Assembly (NCBI GenBank): GCA_002748265.1
Contig: PDRY01000019.1
Coordinates: 1-64,000, forward strand
DNA: 64,000 bases
Direction of reading: 5' to 3'
Source: Rhodobacterales bacterium
Lineage (GTDB): Bacteria; Pseudomonadota; Alphaproteobacteria; Rhodobacterales; Rhodobacteraceae
Shown here: positions 17,637 through 26,134 of the stretch, one piece after another
Numbering within the stretch: the first letter of the stretch is position 1
How the letters are laid out: the number at the start of each line of letters is the position of its first letter
Program-made: the position numbers and the translations under genes
Notes under the pieces: generated by a model
Database searches by the model: none
What the model was told of the DNA's origin: nothing
The model's input: the letters and a program-made list of their open reading frames with translations, nothing else

Positions 17637-18638
17637 GTGACCGGCCTGACACAAAAGCTCGGCGCGGGGTTGCTCGCGCCGATCCGGGGGCTGGCCGCTG
17701 TCGCGGACTGGCCCCTGCGCCGGTGGCAAAGCCTTACCGGCACGCGCGGGATGATCGCGTTTTTCCTGCTGCCGAATATGGCGATCTTCGGGATCTTTGT
17801 GCTGTTCCCGCTGGTGACCAATTTCGCCTATTCGATGACCGGCGGGATCAACCTGTTCCTGCCCGACCGGCCCTTCGTGGGAGGGGCGCAGTACGGGCGA
17901 CTGCTGGACTGCGCCAACCATCTCGATCCCAATTCCTGCCGCGAGGATCTGTTCTGGATTGCCGTCTGGAACACCGCGCGCTTCGTGGTGCTTCAGGTCA
18001 GCCTGATGACCCTGGCCGCCATGGTGACCGCGCTGATCCTCAACCGCGAAATCCGCGCCCGCGGCTTTTGGCGGGCGGTGTTCTTTTTTCCGGTGCTGCT
18101 GTCTCCGGTCGTGGTCGGCCTGATCTGGCGCTGGATCCTGCAACGGCAGGGCCTGTTGAACCTGATCGTCTTTGAGGCGGGCGGAGAGCCGGTGAACTGG
18201 CTGACCGAACGCTCCTGGGCCTTCTCCGCCACCGTGGGGGTATCGGTCTGGGCCCATGTCGGGTTCTACGCGCTGATCCTGTTGGCCGGGCTGCAAGCGA
18301 TCCCCCGCGATCTCTACGAGGCCGCCGAAATGGACGGCACAAAACCGGCCCGCGTGTTCCGCCGCATCACCTTGCCGCTGCTTTGGCCCAATCTTCTGGT
18401 GGTGATCGTCCTGTCGCTGATCCGCGCGGTGCAGATCTTTGATGAAGCCTACGTGCTGACCGGAGGAGGCCCCGGCACCTCCACCCTCTATCTGACGCAG
18501 TATATCTACGAGGTCGGCTTTGCCTCTCCGCTGCGCAATCCGGGGCTGGCGGCGGCGGCGTCGATCCTGATGGGATCGGTGCTGGTGGTGCTCACGCTCA
18601 CCCAGCTGGGCCTCACCCGCTGGAGGGACCGGCGATGA
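17637..18638 (+). CDS. Sugar ABC transporter permease (MalF/UgpA type)
   Basis: Inner-membrane permease of 333 residues with six to seven hydrophobic segments. The cytoplasmic coupling motif EAAEMDGTKPARVFRRITLPLL is present near residue 222. The GTG start at 17637 directly follows the TAA of the binding-protein gene, and the end overlaps the second permease by four bases (ATGA). A periplasmic loop with two Cys (LLDCANHLDPNSCRED) after the first core helix is a minor peculiarity. Confidence 0.92.
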   Translation: MTGLTQKLGAGLLAPIRGLAAVADWPLRRWQSLTGTRGMIAFFLLPNMAIFGIFVLFPLVTNFAYSMTGGINLFLPDRPFVGGAQYGRLLDCANHLDPNSCREDLFWIAVWNTARFVVLQVSLMTLAAMVTALILNREIRARGFWRAVFFFPVLLSPVVVGLIWRWILQRQGLLNLIVFEAGGEPVNWLTERSWAFSATVGVSVWAHVGFYALILLAGLQAIPRDLYEAAEMDGTKPARVFRRITLPLLWPNLLVVIVLSLIRAVQIFDEAYVLTGGGPGTSTLYLTQYIYEVGFASPLRNPGLAAAASILMGSVLVVLTLTQLGLTRWRDRR

Positions 18639-19681
18639 GATGGCTCTTTGCCCGCCGCGCCCGCACGGGGTGGCACTGGACGGACGTGGTGACGTTCCTC
18701 TGGCTGGGGGCGGGGCTGGTTTTGATGTTCGGCCCGGCGCTCTGGCTGGTGCTGTCATCCTTCAAGACCCCCGCCGCGCTGTCGGAATTTCCGCCCACGA
18801 TCCTGCCCTATGTCGCCCAAACCGCCGAGGTGGAGGTGAAAGGCACGCCCAAAGAGCTGCCGCTCTACCGCGTCACCTTCGAAGACGGCACCCAGAAAAC
18901 CCTGGCCGAGCTGCGCCGCATCGGCATCGTCGCCCAGATGCTGGACCCCGCCGCGCCGGGCGAGGTGGTCAAGATCAACATAGCAGACCGCACCCCCGAG
19001 CGCGAAATCGGCTTCGCCTGGGAGAACTACACGCGCCCGTTCCTGGATTTCAATTTCATGGTCTACCTGCGCAATTCGGTCTTCGTCACCGCCATGGCGA
19101 CGCTGATCACGCTGCTGACCAACTCCATGGCTGCTTTCGCGCTGTCGAAATACAGCTTCCGGGGGCGGGGCGCGGTGATGCTCCTGATCGTAGCGACGCT
19201 GATGGTGCCGCTGTCGGTGATCCTGGTGCCGCTCTATTCCGTGATCTCGTCGATGGGGCTTTTGAATTCGCTCTGGGGGGTGATCTTGCCGACAGTGGCG
19301 ACGCCAACGGGGGTGTTTTTGCTGCGGCAATACATGCTGACGATCCCGGATGAATTGCTGGACGCGGCGCGGATGGACAAGGCATCGGAGTGGCAGATCT
19401 ACTGGCGGATCGTGCTGCCCCTGACGGCGCCCGCGCTTGCGGTCCTGGCGATCTTCTCGGTCGTGTGGCGGTGGAACGATTTCCTGTGGCCGCTGATCGT
19501 GCTGTCGCGCAAGGAACTCTACACACTGCAGGTGGGGCTGAATACCTATGCCGGAGAGCTGAACGTCCAGTGGCACTACATCCTGGCCATGACCGTCGCG
19601 ACGATGATCCCGGTCGTGCTGGTGTTCGTGTTCCTGCAACGGTTCATCACCACAGGCATCGCCGGGGCGGGGTTGAAATGA
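18635..19681 (+). CDS. Sugar ABC transporter permease (MalG/UgpE type) with enlarged first periplasmic loop
   Basis: Partner permease of 348 residues. After transmembrane helix 1 (about residues 15-42) there is a hydrophilic periplasmic insert of roughly 95 residues rich in beta-strand sequence, with lines such as LYRVTFEDGTQKTLAELR, before helix 2 near residue 145. Typical MalG-type proteins of about 280 residues lack it. The coupling motif ARMDKASEWQIYWRIVLPL is intact. It is coupled to the preceding permease by ATGA. The insert may contact the binding protein or substrate; that is inference. Confidence 0.92.
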   Translation: MRWLFARRARTGWHWTDVVTFLWLGAGLVLMFGPALWLVLSSFKTPAALSEFPPTILPYVAQTAEVEVKGTPKELPLYRVTFEDGTQKTLAELRRIGIVAQMLDPAAPGEVVKINIADRTPEREIGFAWENYTRPFLDFNFMVYLRNSVFVTAMATLITLLTNSMAAFALSKYSFRGRGAVMLLIVATLMVPLSVILVPLYSVISSMGLLNSLWGVILPTVATPTGVFLLRQYMLTIPDELLDAARMDKASEWQIYWRIVLPLTAPALAVLAIFSVVWRWNDFLWPLIVLSRKELYTLQVGLNTYAGELNVQWHYILAMTVATMIPVVLVFVFLQRFITTGIAGAGLK

Positions 19682-19690
19682 GGGCGCATA

Positions 19691-19823
19691 GGGCAGCGCC
19701 CGACCCTGGGTGGGCGCCTGAGAACGCAGGGGCTTGGCGCTTTATCTCGCAAGTATCGGATAACGCGTGGGCGACGAACGACATCGCCAAAGCGCCCTCC
19801 CGGGGGAGGGTCGGGCGCTGCCC
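19691..19823. repeat. Inverted-repeat element between permease and ATPase genes
   Basis: A perfect 17-base inverted repeat, GGGCAGCGCCCGACCCT at 19691-19707 and its complement at 19807-19823, brackets 99 bases. An inner GGCGCTTT (about 19736-19743) pairs with AAAGCGCC (about 19790), so the whole element can fold into a long hairpin. Just outside lie two GCCCGGGC palindromes (about 19820-19840). It occupies most of the 177-base gap inside an otherwise tight operon. It has the look of a dispersed intergenic palindrome of Rhodobacteraceae and may lower expression of the downstream genes or stabilise the upstream mRNA. Confidence 0.65.
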
Positions 19824-19858
19824 GGGCTGGTCGCCCGGGCACGACGGAAGGAACTGCA

Positions 19859-20872
19859 ATGGGCCAGATTGATCTGACCAACATCACCAAGAGCTTCGGC
19901 AAGGTCGAAGTGATCCACGACGTGTCGCTCTCCATCCGCGAAGGCGAATTGGTCGTCTTCGTCGGCCCCTCGGGCTGCGGCAAATCCACCCTGCTGCGGC
20001 TGATTTCGGGGCTCGATCAACCCAGCTCGGGCACGATCTCGATCAACGGCACGGATGTGACGCGCGCCTCTGCCGCTGATCGCGGGCTGGCTATGGTGTT
20101 CCAAAGCTATGCGCTCTACCCGCATATGACCGTGCGGCAGAACATGGCCTTCGGGCTGGAGAACACCCACACCGACAAGGCCGAAATCGCCCGCCGCATC
20201 ACCGATGCCGCCGGTATGCTGGGGCTGGCCGATCTGCTCTCCCGCCGCCCCGGCCAGCTTTCGGGTGGGCAGCGCCAGCGGGTGGCTATCGGGCGGGCCA
20301 TTGTGCGCGACCCGACCGCCTTCCTGCTGGATGAGCCGCTCTCAAACCTCGATGCCGAACTGCGCGTGTCGATGCGGGCCGAGCTCGCCGCGCTCCATGA
20401 TCGGCTGAAGACGACGATGATCTACGTCACCCATGACCAGATCGAAGCGATGACCCTGGCCGACCGCATCGTGGTGCTGCGCGACGGGCGGATCGAACAG
20501 ATCGCCACGCCGATTGACCTGTTCAACCGCCCCGCCAACACCTTTGTTGCGGGGTTCATCGGCGCGCCGAACATGAACATGCTCACCGCAGCAGAGGCCG
20601 AGCCGATCCTGAACGGCCACCCCGGCGCTGCCACCATCGGCATCCGGCCCCAACATCTGCGCCCGGCGGAAACCGGACTCCGGCTCACCGTGACGCTGGT
20701 CGAAGCCCTGGGCACCGAAACCGTGGTCCATGGCGAAACCGCCTCGGGTCACGCGGTGCTGGCGGTGCTGCCGGGGCAGAGCGATGTGAAAGCCGGGGCG
20801 CCCCTGACGCTGAGCGCCGATCCGGCGGATCTGCATTTCTTCGACGATCGCGGCCAACGGCAGGAGGCATAG
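19859..20872 (+). CDS. Sugar ABC transporter ATP-binding protein (UgpC/MalK type)
   Basis: The 337-residue ATPase energises the importer encoded upstream. All nucleotide-binding motifs are visible: Walker A GPSGCGKST (about residues 36-44), Q-loop VFQSYALYPHM, signature LSGGQRQRVAIGRA, Walker B FLLDEPLSNLD and H-loop VTHDQIEAM. The C-terminal 100 residues form the TOBE/OB regulatory domain (IGIRPQHLRP). It starts after AAGGAACTGCA and is separated from the permeases by the inverted-repeat element. Confidence 0.93.
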   Translation: MGQIDLTNITKSFGKVEVIHDVSLSIREGELVVFVGPSGCGKSTLLRLISGLDQPSSGTISINGTDVTRASAADRGLAMVFQSYALYPHMTVRQNMAFGLENTHTDKAEIARRITDAAGMLGLADLLSRRPGQLSGGQRQRVAIGRAIVRDPTAFLLDEPLSNLDAELRVSMRAELAALHDRLKTTMIYVTHDQIEAMTLADRIVVLRDGRIEQIATPIDLFNRPANTFVAGFIGAPNMNMLTAAEAEPILNGHPGAATIGIRPQHLRPAETGLRLTVTLVEALGTETVVHGETASGHAVLAVLPGQSDVKAGAPLTLSADPADLHFFDDRGQRQEA

Positions 20873-20875
20873 CCC

Positions 20876-21640
20876 ATGGTATCCTTTTCCCTGAACGGGC
20901 AGCGCGCCCTCGTCACCGGCGGGGCTGCCGGGATCGGGCAGGCCATCGCCGTGGCTCTGGCCGAAGCGGGCGCCGATGTCGCGGTCACGCAAAACCGCGC
21001 GCCCGCCGATGCCACGCTGGAGGCGATCCAAAGCGCAGGCCGCACCGCCGCCGCGCTGACCGCCGACCTGAGCACCCTGACACAGCCCGCCGCCGAAGCG
21101 CTCATCGCGCAGGCCGAAGAGGCGCTGTCCGGCCCGCTCGACATCCTTGTGAACAACGCCGGGATCATCCGCCGTGCCGATGCGGTGGAGCACCCGGAGG
21201 CCGATTGGCGCGCCGTCATGGCGACCAACCTCGATGCGGTCTGGCTGCTTAGCCAGGCGGCAGGGCGCGGGATGGTGGCGCGCGGGGCGGGGCGGATCGT
21301 GCAGATTGCCTCCCTCCTGTCCTTTCAGGGCGGGATCCGCGTGCCGGGCTACACGGCGGCCAAGCACGGCGTGGCCGGGCTGACCAAGGCGCTCGCCAAC
21401 GAATGGGCGGGCTCCGGCGTCGGCGTCAACGCCATCGCGCCCGGCTATATCGCCACGGACAACACCCAAGCCCTGCGCGAAGACCCGGAACGGTCCCGCC
21501 AGATCCTGGAGCGCATCCCCGCCGATCGCTGGGGGCGCCCCGAAGACATCGCCGGGGCGGCGGTGTTTCTCGCCTCCCCCGCCGCGCAGTATGTGAACGG
21601 AGAGATCCTCACCGTGGATGGCGGCTGGATGGGCCGTTAG
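20876..21640 (+). CDS. kduD: 2-deoxy-D-gluconate 3-dehydrogenase / KduD-type SDR
   Basis: NAD-dependent short-chain dehydrogenase of 254 residues. It would reduce 2,5-diketo-3-deoxygluconate (the KduI product) to 2-keto-3-deoxygluconate. The cofactor motif TGGAAGIG (about residues 14-21), NNAG (93-96), Ser146 and catalytic Y159-xxx-K163 are all present, and the C-terminus GEILTVDGGWMGR is typical of KduD. Three bases separate it from the ATPase gene. It closes the operon; KDG kinase and aldolase are not in the window. Among many similar SDRs the name rests on the kduI context. Confidence 0.87.
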   Translation: MVSFSLNGQRALVTGGAAGIGQAIAVALAEAGADVAVTQNRAPADATLEAIQSAGRTAAALTADLSTLTQPAAEALIAQAEEALSGPLDILVNNAGIIRRADAVEHPEADWRAVMATNLDAVWLLSQAAGRGMVARGAGRIVQIASLLSFQGGIRVPGYTAAKHGVAGLTKALANEWAGSGVGVNAIAPGYIATDNTQALREDPERSRQILERIPADRWGRPEDIAGAAVFLASPAAQYVNGEILTVDGGWMGR

Positions 21641-21647
21641 GCCGCGC

Positions 21648-22508
21648 TCACTCCGCCGCCAGGGACCGCGCAGCGCCAGCCCCGATCTGCGCGAGCTCCG
21701 CCATCACGGGCAAAAGCCGCTCTCGGAAGGCGTGGAACTTCGGCCCTTGCTCAAGCGCGCCGGGTTTTTCCAGATAGAGCGTGCGGTCAATTTCGATCTG
21801 AACGCAGTGCACCCCCCGCGCGGGGCGGCCATAGGTCTGGGTGATATAGGCCCCGGCGAAAGGCGTGTTCCGCGCCACCTTGAACCCGGCATCGGCAAAG
21901 GCGGCCTCCACCCGGTCGGTCACGGTGCTGGCGGCCGAGGCGCCGTAGCGGTCGCCCAGAACGATCTCGGGCCGCGGCATTCGTGTCACGCTGTCCAGTG
22001 CCTCGGGCGGCATGGAATGGATGTCGAGCAAGATCGCCTCGCCGAACAGGGCCGCGCTTTCGCGCAGAAGGCCGGACAAGGCGGCGTGGTAGGGGCGCCA
22101 GAACAAGGCGATTCGCCGCTGCGCCTCCGCCATGGGGATCTTGCCGTCGTAAATCGGCCGCCCCCCGGCCACTACGCGCGGGATCACGCCGAGCCCGCTG
22201 CTGATGCGCGCGTTAAACCCACGGCTGCGCACGCCGTGCACCAGAGCCGGGTCCAGCTCTTCGGCGGCGCGGTTCATGTCGACATAGGCGCGCGGCACCC
22301 CGGCCCGGATCAGCGGAGCCCCGAAATCGGGGACACGATCCACCAGAAGATCAACATATATGTCTTCCGAGCTGCGAATCTCCGCATCGCACAGACGGGC
22401 GCGGCGCAGGAAGCTCTGCGGGTAGGCCCGCCCGGAATGGGGCGAGGCGAAGACAACCGGACTGAGACGACGCGCAGGATGTGCGATCTTGTGGGTAAGT
22501 GCGGACAT
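21648..22508 (-). CDS. N-formylglutamate amidohydrolase family protein
   Basis: Zinc-dependent hydrolase of 286 residues in the HutG2/FGase family, which releases formate from N-formylglutamate in some histidine pathways. Conserved stretches include VFASPHSGRAYP near the N-terminus, DMNRAAEELDP, LLDIHSMPP and VHCVQIEIDRTLYLE near the C-terminus. No hut genes are adjacent, so another N-acyl amino acid may be the substrate. The start at ATG 22508 follows AAAGGGTCC; the longer frame to 22535 lacks homology. It converges on kduD with seven bases between. Confidence 0.83.
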   Translation of the reverse strand: MSALTHKIAHPARRLSPVVFASPHSGRAYPQSFLRRARLCDAEIRSSEDIYVDLLVDRVPDFGAPLIRAGVPRAYVDMNRAAEELDPALVHGVRSRGFNARISSGLGVIPRVVAGGRPIYDGKIPMAEAQRRIALFWRPYHAALSGLLRESAALFGEAILLDIHSMPPEALDSVTRMPRPEIVLGDRYGASAASTVTDRVEAAFADAGFKVARNTPFAGAYITQTYGRPARGVHCVQIEIDRTLYLEKPGALEQGPKFHAFRERLLPVMAELAQIGAGAARSLAAE

Positions 22509-22663
22509 CAGGACCCTTTTTGTTGACCGCAGCATAGCCTTTCAAAGACAATCTGCGAAAGCCCTTGCGCTAGGTCGCAAGTCTTTATATGTCACCGCTC
22601 ACCCGAAGCCCGCGCCTCGGGGGTGATCCTTTGGATTTGCCCCACCTGCGCAGGTCACGGGAC

Positions 22664-22738
<75 letters not shown>

Positions 22739-22826
22739 TGAATTCGCCGGATCAAGGCCAGATGGCCTTCGATCCATACGCAACCCCAGGCGCATCGCAG
22801 CGCCGCGAAGAGGAAAGGAGTGTGCC

Positions 22827-22952
22827 ATGAAGGTTCGCAACTCTCTCCGCTCGCTCAAGCAGCGCCATCGCGATTGCCGCGTGGTGCGCCGCAAGGGTCG
22901 GGTCTATGTCATCAACAAGACCCAGCGGAAGTTCAAAGCCCGTCAGGGCTGA
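22827..22952 (+). CDS. ykgO: 50S ribosomal protein L36, YkgO type
   Basis: Small basic ribosomal protein of 41 residues, [20 protein letters not shown] at the start and a [12 protein letters not shown] end. It is the form that lacks the zinc-binding cysteine set of RpmJ (only one Cys is seen), as is standard in alphaproteobacteria. A strong AGGAAAGGAG ribosome site lies 9-10 bases before the ATG, and a terminator hairpin follows. Confidence 0.95.
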   Translation: MKVRNSLRSLKQRHRDCRVVRRKGRVYVINKTQRKFKARQG

Positions 22953-22982
22953 TCTTTCGCCATAGCGGAACGATCTTGCGAG

Positions 22983-23012
22983 GGCCGTCTCTGGAAACAG
23001 GGGCGGCCTTTT
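22983..23012 (+). terminator. Rho-independent terminator after the L36 gene
   Basis: GGCCGTCTCTG, loop GAAA, CAGGGGCGGCC followed by TTTT: a GC-rich imperfect stem with a short T-run 30 bases after the stop codon. Confidence 0.75.
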
Positions 23013-23062
23013 GCTGTTGGGGGCGTCGTGACTGACGCCGCGATCCGTATGGGCTCCGACCG

Positions 23063-24394
23063 TTATTCGCCCAGCATACGGACTTCGCGCTGCGGGAAGG
23101 GAATGGAGATCCCGTGTTCCTTGAACGCGTCCCACAGCGCCAGATAGACGTTGCCGCGGATATTGGTCAGCCCGCCGGACGGATCGCGGATCCAGAAGCG
23201 CAGGATGTAATCGACGCTGCTGTCTCCGAACCCGGTGATGTGGCACACGGGCCGGTGGCTCTCCAGCACACGGTCCACGCTCGCGGCGGCTTCGATGGCA
23301 ATCTTGCGCACCAGATGCGGGTCATCCGCGTAGGCCGTGCCGAAATGGATATCGAGCCGCACGAAATCGTTGGAGTGGGACCAGTTCACCACCTGGCCCG
23401 TAATGAGGTCTTCGTTCGGGATCAGGTATTCCTTCCCGTCCCGCGTGGTGATCGACACGTAGCGCGCGCCCAGCGTGTTGATCCAGCCAAACGTGTCACC
23501 CAGAGAGATCACGTCCCCCGGCTTGATGGATTTATCCAGCAGCAGGATCACCCCCGACACGAGGTTCGACACCACCTTCTGCAGACCAAAGCCGAGGCCG
23601 ACACCGATCGCCCCCGACAGCACCGCAAGGCCGGTCAGATCCACCCCCACTGCCTTGAGCCCGATGAAGAACGCCGCGCCATAGGCGAGCACCTGCACCA
23701 GCTTGATCGTGAGCACCCGCATCGACGGGCTAACCGCCTCGCTGCGAGTCAGCCGCGCGGCCGTGCTGCGGGACAGGAACCGGGCCAACGCGAACAGAAG
23801 GCCGATGACGACGACCGCCTGGATCACCGTCCAGACGGAAATGCGCAGCGTCCCCATCTCAAGCGCCAGCCGGTCGAGCAGCGATGCCGCTTCCGCCGTA
23901 AGGCCCAGCACCCATAGCGTGACCCAGATCCAGCCGCCCAGCCGCACGAGACCGCGCAGCGCCGTGTTGCCGATCAGCCGCGTGATGAGCGCGATGGCCA
24001 GCCAGCCGCTCGCCAGCTGGGCAATGATCCCGAGCAGGTAGGACCGCGACGGCCAGGTGATTTCGCGCATGATCGCCCAGGCCGCCCAAAGCAGCAGCAC
24101 CAGCACAATCAGCCGCAGCCTCTTAAGCACGACCAGCAGCGCCCGGTAGCGCCATTTGGGCCAGTCTTCGCGGCTGCGCATCCAGCTGCGCAAGCGGGGC
24201 TCAATCGCCGCGCGCAGCAGATGGGCCAGCAGAAACAACCCCAGCGCGATGCCGACCTGATAGGCATTCCATGGCCGCAGGAACATATCGGCCAGCGCAT
24301 CGGCGCGGGCCCAAAGCCGTTCGCCCAGCGAAAGCAGCGATTGCGCCTGGTCGGCGAAATCGGGCAAGGCGTCCTGGGCGGATTGCGTTTCCAT
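23063..24394 (-). CDS. MscS-family mechanosensitive channel (1)
   Basis: A 443-residue membrane protein. At least five hydrophobic helices (about residues 45-230) precede the MscS core, with the pore helix GLAVLSGAIGVGLGFGLQ near residue 285 and the beta domain LDKSIKPGDVISLGDTFGWI after it. It opens under membrane tension to release solutes during osmotic downshock. It is longer than E. coli MscS (286 residues) because of extra N-terminal helices. It stands alone and converges with the L36 gene; a second MscS lies at 42350-43669. Confidence 0.93.
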   Translation of the reverse strand: METQSAQDALPDFADQAQSLLSLGERLWARADALADMFLRPWNAYQVGIALGLFLLAHLLRAAIEPRLRSWMRSREDWPKWRYRALLVVLKRLRLIVLVLLLWAAWAIMREITWPSRSYLLGIIAQLASGWLAIALITRLIGNTALRGLVRLGGWIWVTLWVLGLTAEAASLLDRLALEMGTLRISVWTVIQAVVVIGLLFALARFLSRSTAARLTRSEAVSPSMRVLTIKLVQVLAYGAAFFIGLKAVGVDLTGLAVLSGAIGVGLGFGLQKVVSNLVSGVILLLDKSIKPGDVISLGDTFGWINTLGARYVSITTRDGKEYLIPNEDLITGQVVNWSHSNDFVRLDIHFGTAYADDPHLVRKIAIEAAASVDRVLESHRPVCHITGFGDSSVDYILRFWIRDPSGGLTNIRGNVYLALWDAFKEHGISIPFPQREVRMLGE

Positions 24395-24449
24395 GGCGCT
24401 ATGATGGACCGGGCTTTGCCCCGCGTCCAGATCGGGCTAAGCCTCTGCC

Positions 24450-24905
24450 ATGGCCAACCTGACGCTCCGCACCGCGCGCCCTGCCGACGCTGACGCGCTC
24501 TCTGCGCTGATCGTGCGGACGCTGCACGTGTCGAACCTGCCCGATTACGGAGAGGAAAACGTCGCCCGCGTTGCCGCAAATTTCACGCCCGAGCTGATCC
24601 GCAGCTACATGGCGCGGTGGACCATGTTCGTGGCCGAGCAAGACGGCACCCTGATCGGCACTGCCAGCCATTTCGAGGGCTCCGCCCGCGCGGTCTTCGT
24701 GGATCCGGACGTCCAACGCAGCGGCGCAGGGCGAGCCCTGATGGAGGCCGTGATCGACCAGGCCCGGCGCGAGGGCGACACCGCCCTGACCCTGCGCGCC
24801 TCTCTTGCGGCGGTGCCGTTTTACACGGCGCTTGGCTTCGCCTCGGGGCGTGATCTGTGGAACGGCACCGAGCGAACGGTCGAAATGTCCCGCCCCCTGT
24901 CCTGA
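24450..24905 (+). CDS. GNAT-family N-acetyltransferase
   Basis: A 151-residue single GNAT domain: LRTARPADADALSALI at the start, VFVDPDVQRSGAGRALMEAV as the acetyl-CoA loop (R/Q-x-x-G-x-G/A) around residues 88-107, and VPFYTALGF near the end. The substrate cannot be told. It is divergent from the MscS gene with 55 bases between starts. Confidence 0.88.
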   Translation: MANLTLRTARPADADALSALIVRTLHVSNLPDYGEENVARVAANFTPELIRSYMARWTMFVAEQDGTLIGTASHFEGSARAVFVDPDVQRSGAGRALMEAVIDQARREGDTALTLRASLAAVPFYTALGFASGRDLWNGTERTVEMSRPLS

Positions 24906-24970
24906 CCGCGGCGCTTGCGAGGCCGAGCCCCGCCCCCTACATCTGAAGGGAGCAACAGGAGCCCCACAGG

Positions 24971-25390
24971 ATGCAGGATACCCCCCCTCTCACCGCGCAA
25001 GACAGCCTCGCCACCCTGATGATCGCGGTGTCGGCTTCGGATGCCAATATCCGCGCCTCGGAGCTTCTCAAGATCACGTCGATCGTCAACAACCTCCCTG
25101 TTTTCGCGGATTTCGACGATGCGCGGCTCACCATGCTGAGCCAGCTGGTGTTCGACCTGTTCGAACAAGAGGACGGGCTGGATGCTCTGTTCGGCCTGAT
25201 CCGAGATGCGCTGCCCGAACGGCTCTATGAAACGGCCTATGCGCTCGCCTGCGACGTCGCTGCCGCCGATGGCCTTATTGCGGAAACCGAAGGCCGAATG
25301 CTCGAAGAAATCCGCTACGAGCTGGAGCTGGACCGGCTCCACGCCGCCGCGATTGAGCGGGGTGCTCGGGCCCGGCACATGACCCTTTGA
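24971..25390 (+). CDS. TerB-like (tellurite resistance B family) protein
   Basis: A 139-residue all-helical protein with the TerB pattern: LATLMIAVSASDANIRASELLKI, then ETAYALACDVAAADGLIAETEGRMLEEIR, whose acidic repeats (SDANIR, ADGLI-E-E) are presumed metal-binding. No other ter genes are nearby, so tellurite resistance itself is not implied. It is followed 16 bases later by a small membrane protein gene on the same strand, a probable two-gene unit. Confidence 0.83.
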   Translation: MQDTPPLTAQDSLATLMIAVSASDANIRASELLKITSIVNNLPVFADFDDARLTMLSQLVFDLFEQEDGLDALFGLIRDALPERLYETAYALACDVAAADGLIAETEGRMLEEIRYELELDRLHAAAIERGARARHMTL

Positions 25391-25406
25391 GCAAAGGAGA
25401 ACAGAC

Positions 25407-25583
25407 ATGCTGAACTGGATTGCAGGCGTTATTGTCTTCTGGGCGGGGGTATATGCGATCTTCCGCATCTGGATCTCATCGGCCGAGACCCAAGCGAAGA
25501 TCCTCTGGACCCTGCTCGTGGCGCTACTACCCTTGCTGGGCTTCATCATCTGGTGGTTCGCCGGTCCCAAGGACCGCGCGTAG
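25407..25583 (+). CDS. Small PLDc_N-type membrane protein
   Basis: A 58-residue protein with two hydrophobic helices (about residues 3-22 and 33-52), ending FIIWWFAGPKDRA. The IWWF-GP end is the hallmark of the PLDc_N domain that precedes cardiolipin synthase; here it stands alone. The AAAGGAGA ribosome site is excellent. Its function is unknown; it lies in a likely unit with the TerB-like gene. Its stop is two bases from the stop of the convergent irr gene. Confidence 0.8.
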   Translation: MLNWIAGVIVFWAGVYAIFRIWISSAETQAKILWTLLVALLPLLGFIIWWFAGPKDRA

Positions 25584-25585
25584 GC

Positions 25586-26023
25586 TCAGTCCTTGCGCAG
25601 CCGGATCACCAGGTCCACGCCCGAGATTGTCGCGCCCTCTGGCGCGTCGGGCAGGCCGGAGATCCGAAGATCGGACGTCGGGGCATCGGTCAGCCGGTCT
25701 TCGTCTTCCCAGAAGAAATGCGGATGGTCGGTGGTGTTCGTGTCGAACCGGGTCTTCGCCCCGTCCACCATCAATTCGCGCAACAGACCGGCCTGTGAGA
25801 ACGCGTGAAGCGTATTGTAGACGGTCGCCAGGGACACGCTGATATCGGCCCCGCGCGCCGCGGCATAGAGCCCTTCAGCCGTGACATGCCGGTGCCCGCC
25901 ATCCCCGATCAACAGCTCGGCCAACGCCATGCGCTGACGGGTGGGGCGGAGGCCGCCGCCCTTCAGCCAGCTTGCCGCACGCTGTTCCGGGGTGATTGTC
26001 TTGCTGGTGCTAATCGTCTTCAT
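25586..26023 (-). CDS. irr: Iron response regulator Irr (Fur superfamily)
   Basis: A 145-residue Fur-family regulator. The winged helix (LRPTRQRMALAELLIGDGGHRHVTAEGLY, residues about 25-53) is followed by the dimerisation domain with TDHPHFFWEDEDRL. The HxH there matches the haem/metal site of Irr rather than the Cys-rich zinc site of Fur. Irr represses or activates haem and iron genes under low iron. The ATG at 26023 begins at MKTISTSK; the longer frame is antisense to fabA. It is divergent from fabA, a linkage conserved in this family. Confidence 0.9.
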   Translation of the reverse strand: MKTISTSKTITPEQRAASWLKGGGLRPTRQRMALAELLIGDGGHRHVTAEGLYAAARGADISVSLATVYNTLHAFSQAGLLRELMVDGAKTRFDTNTTDHPHFFWEDEDRLTDAPTSDLRISGLPDAPEGATISGVDLVIRLRKD

Positions 26024-26134
26024 TCGTTGAAAATAGGGGCTCCGCCCGCGAAGTGCAATCTGCCCCGGCTGCCCTTGCGGCACGATCCCCACGGGTGATA
26101 CGAGGGGCAAACTGCGAGAGCCAAAGAGGGCCCG

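Noticed and set aside
16200-18758. An 852-codon open frame on the minus strand
   Set aside because: It runs across the ends of the unknown enzyme, the binding protein and a permease in the wrong frame, is rich in Arg/Gln/His, and has no domain or ribosome site.
24971-25390. A tellurite-resistance locus
   Set aside because: Only a TerB-like protein is present, with no terZ, terA, terC, terD or terE neighbours; the family is widespread in other contexts.
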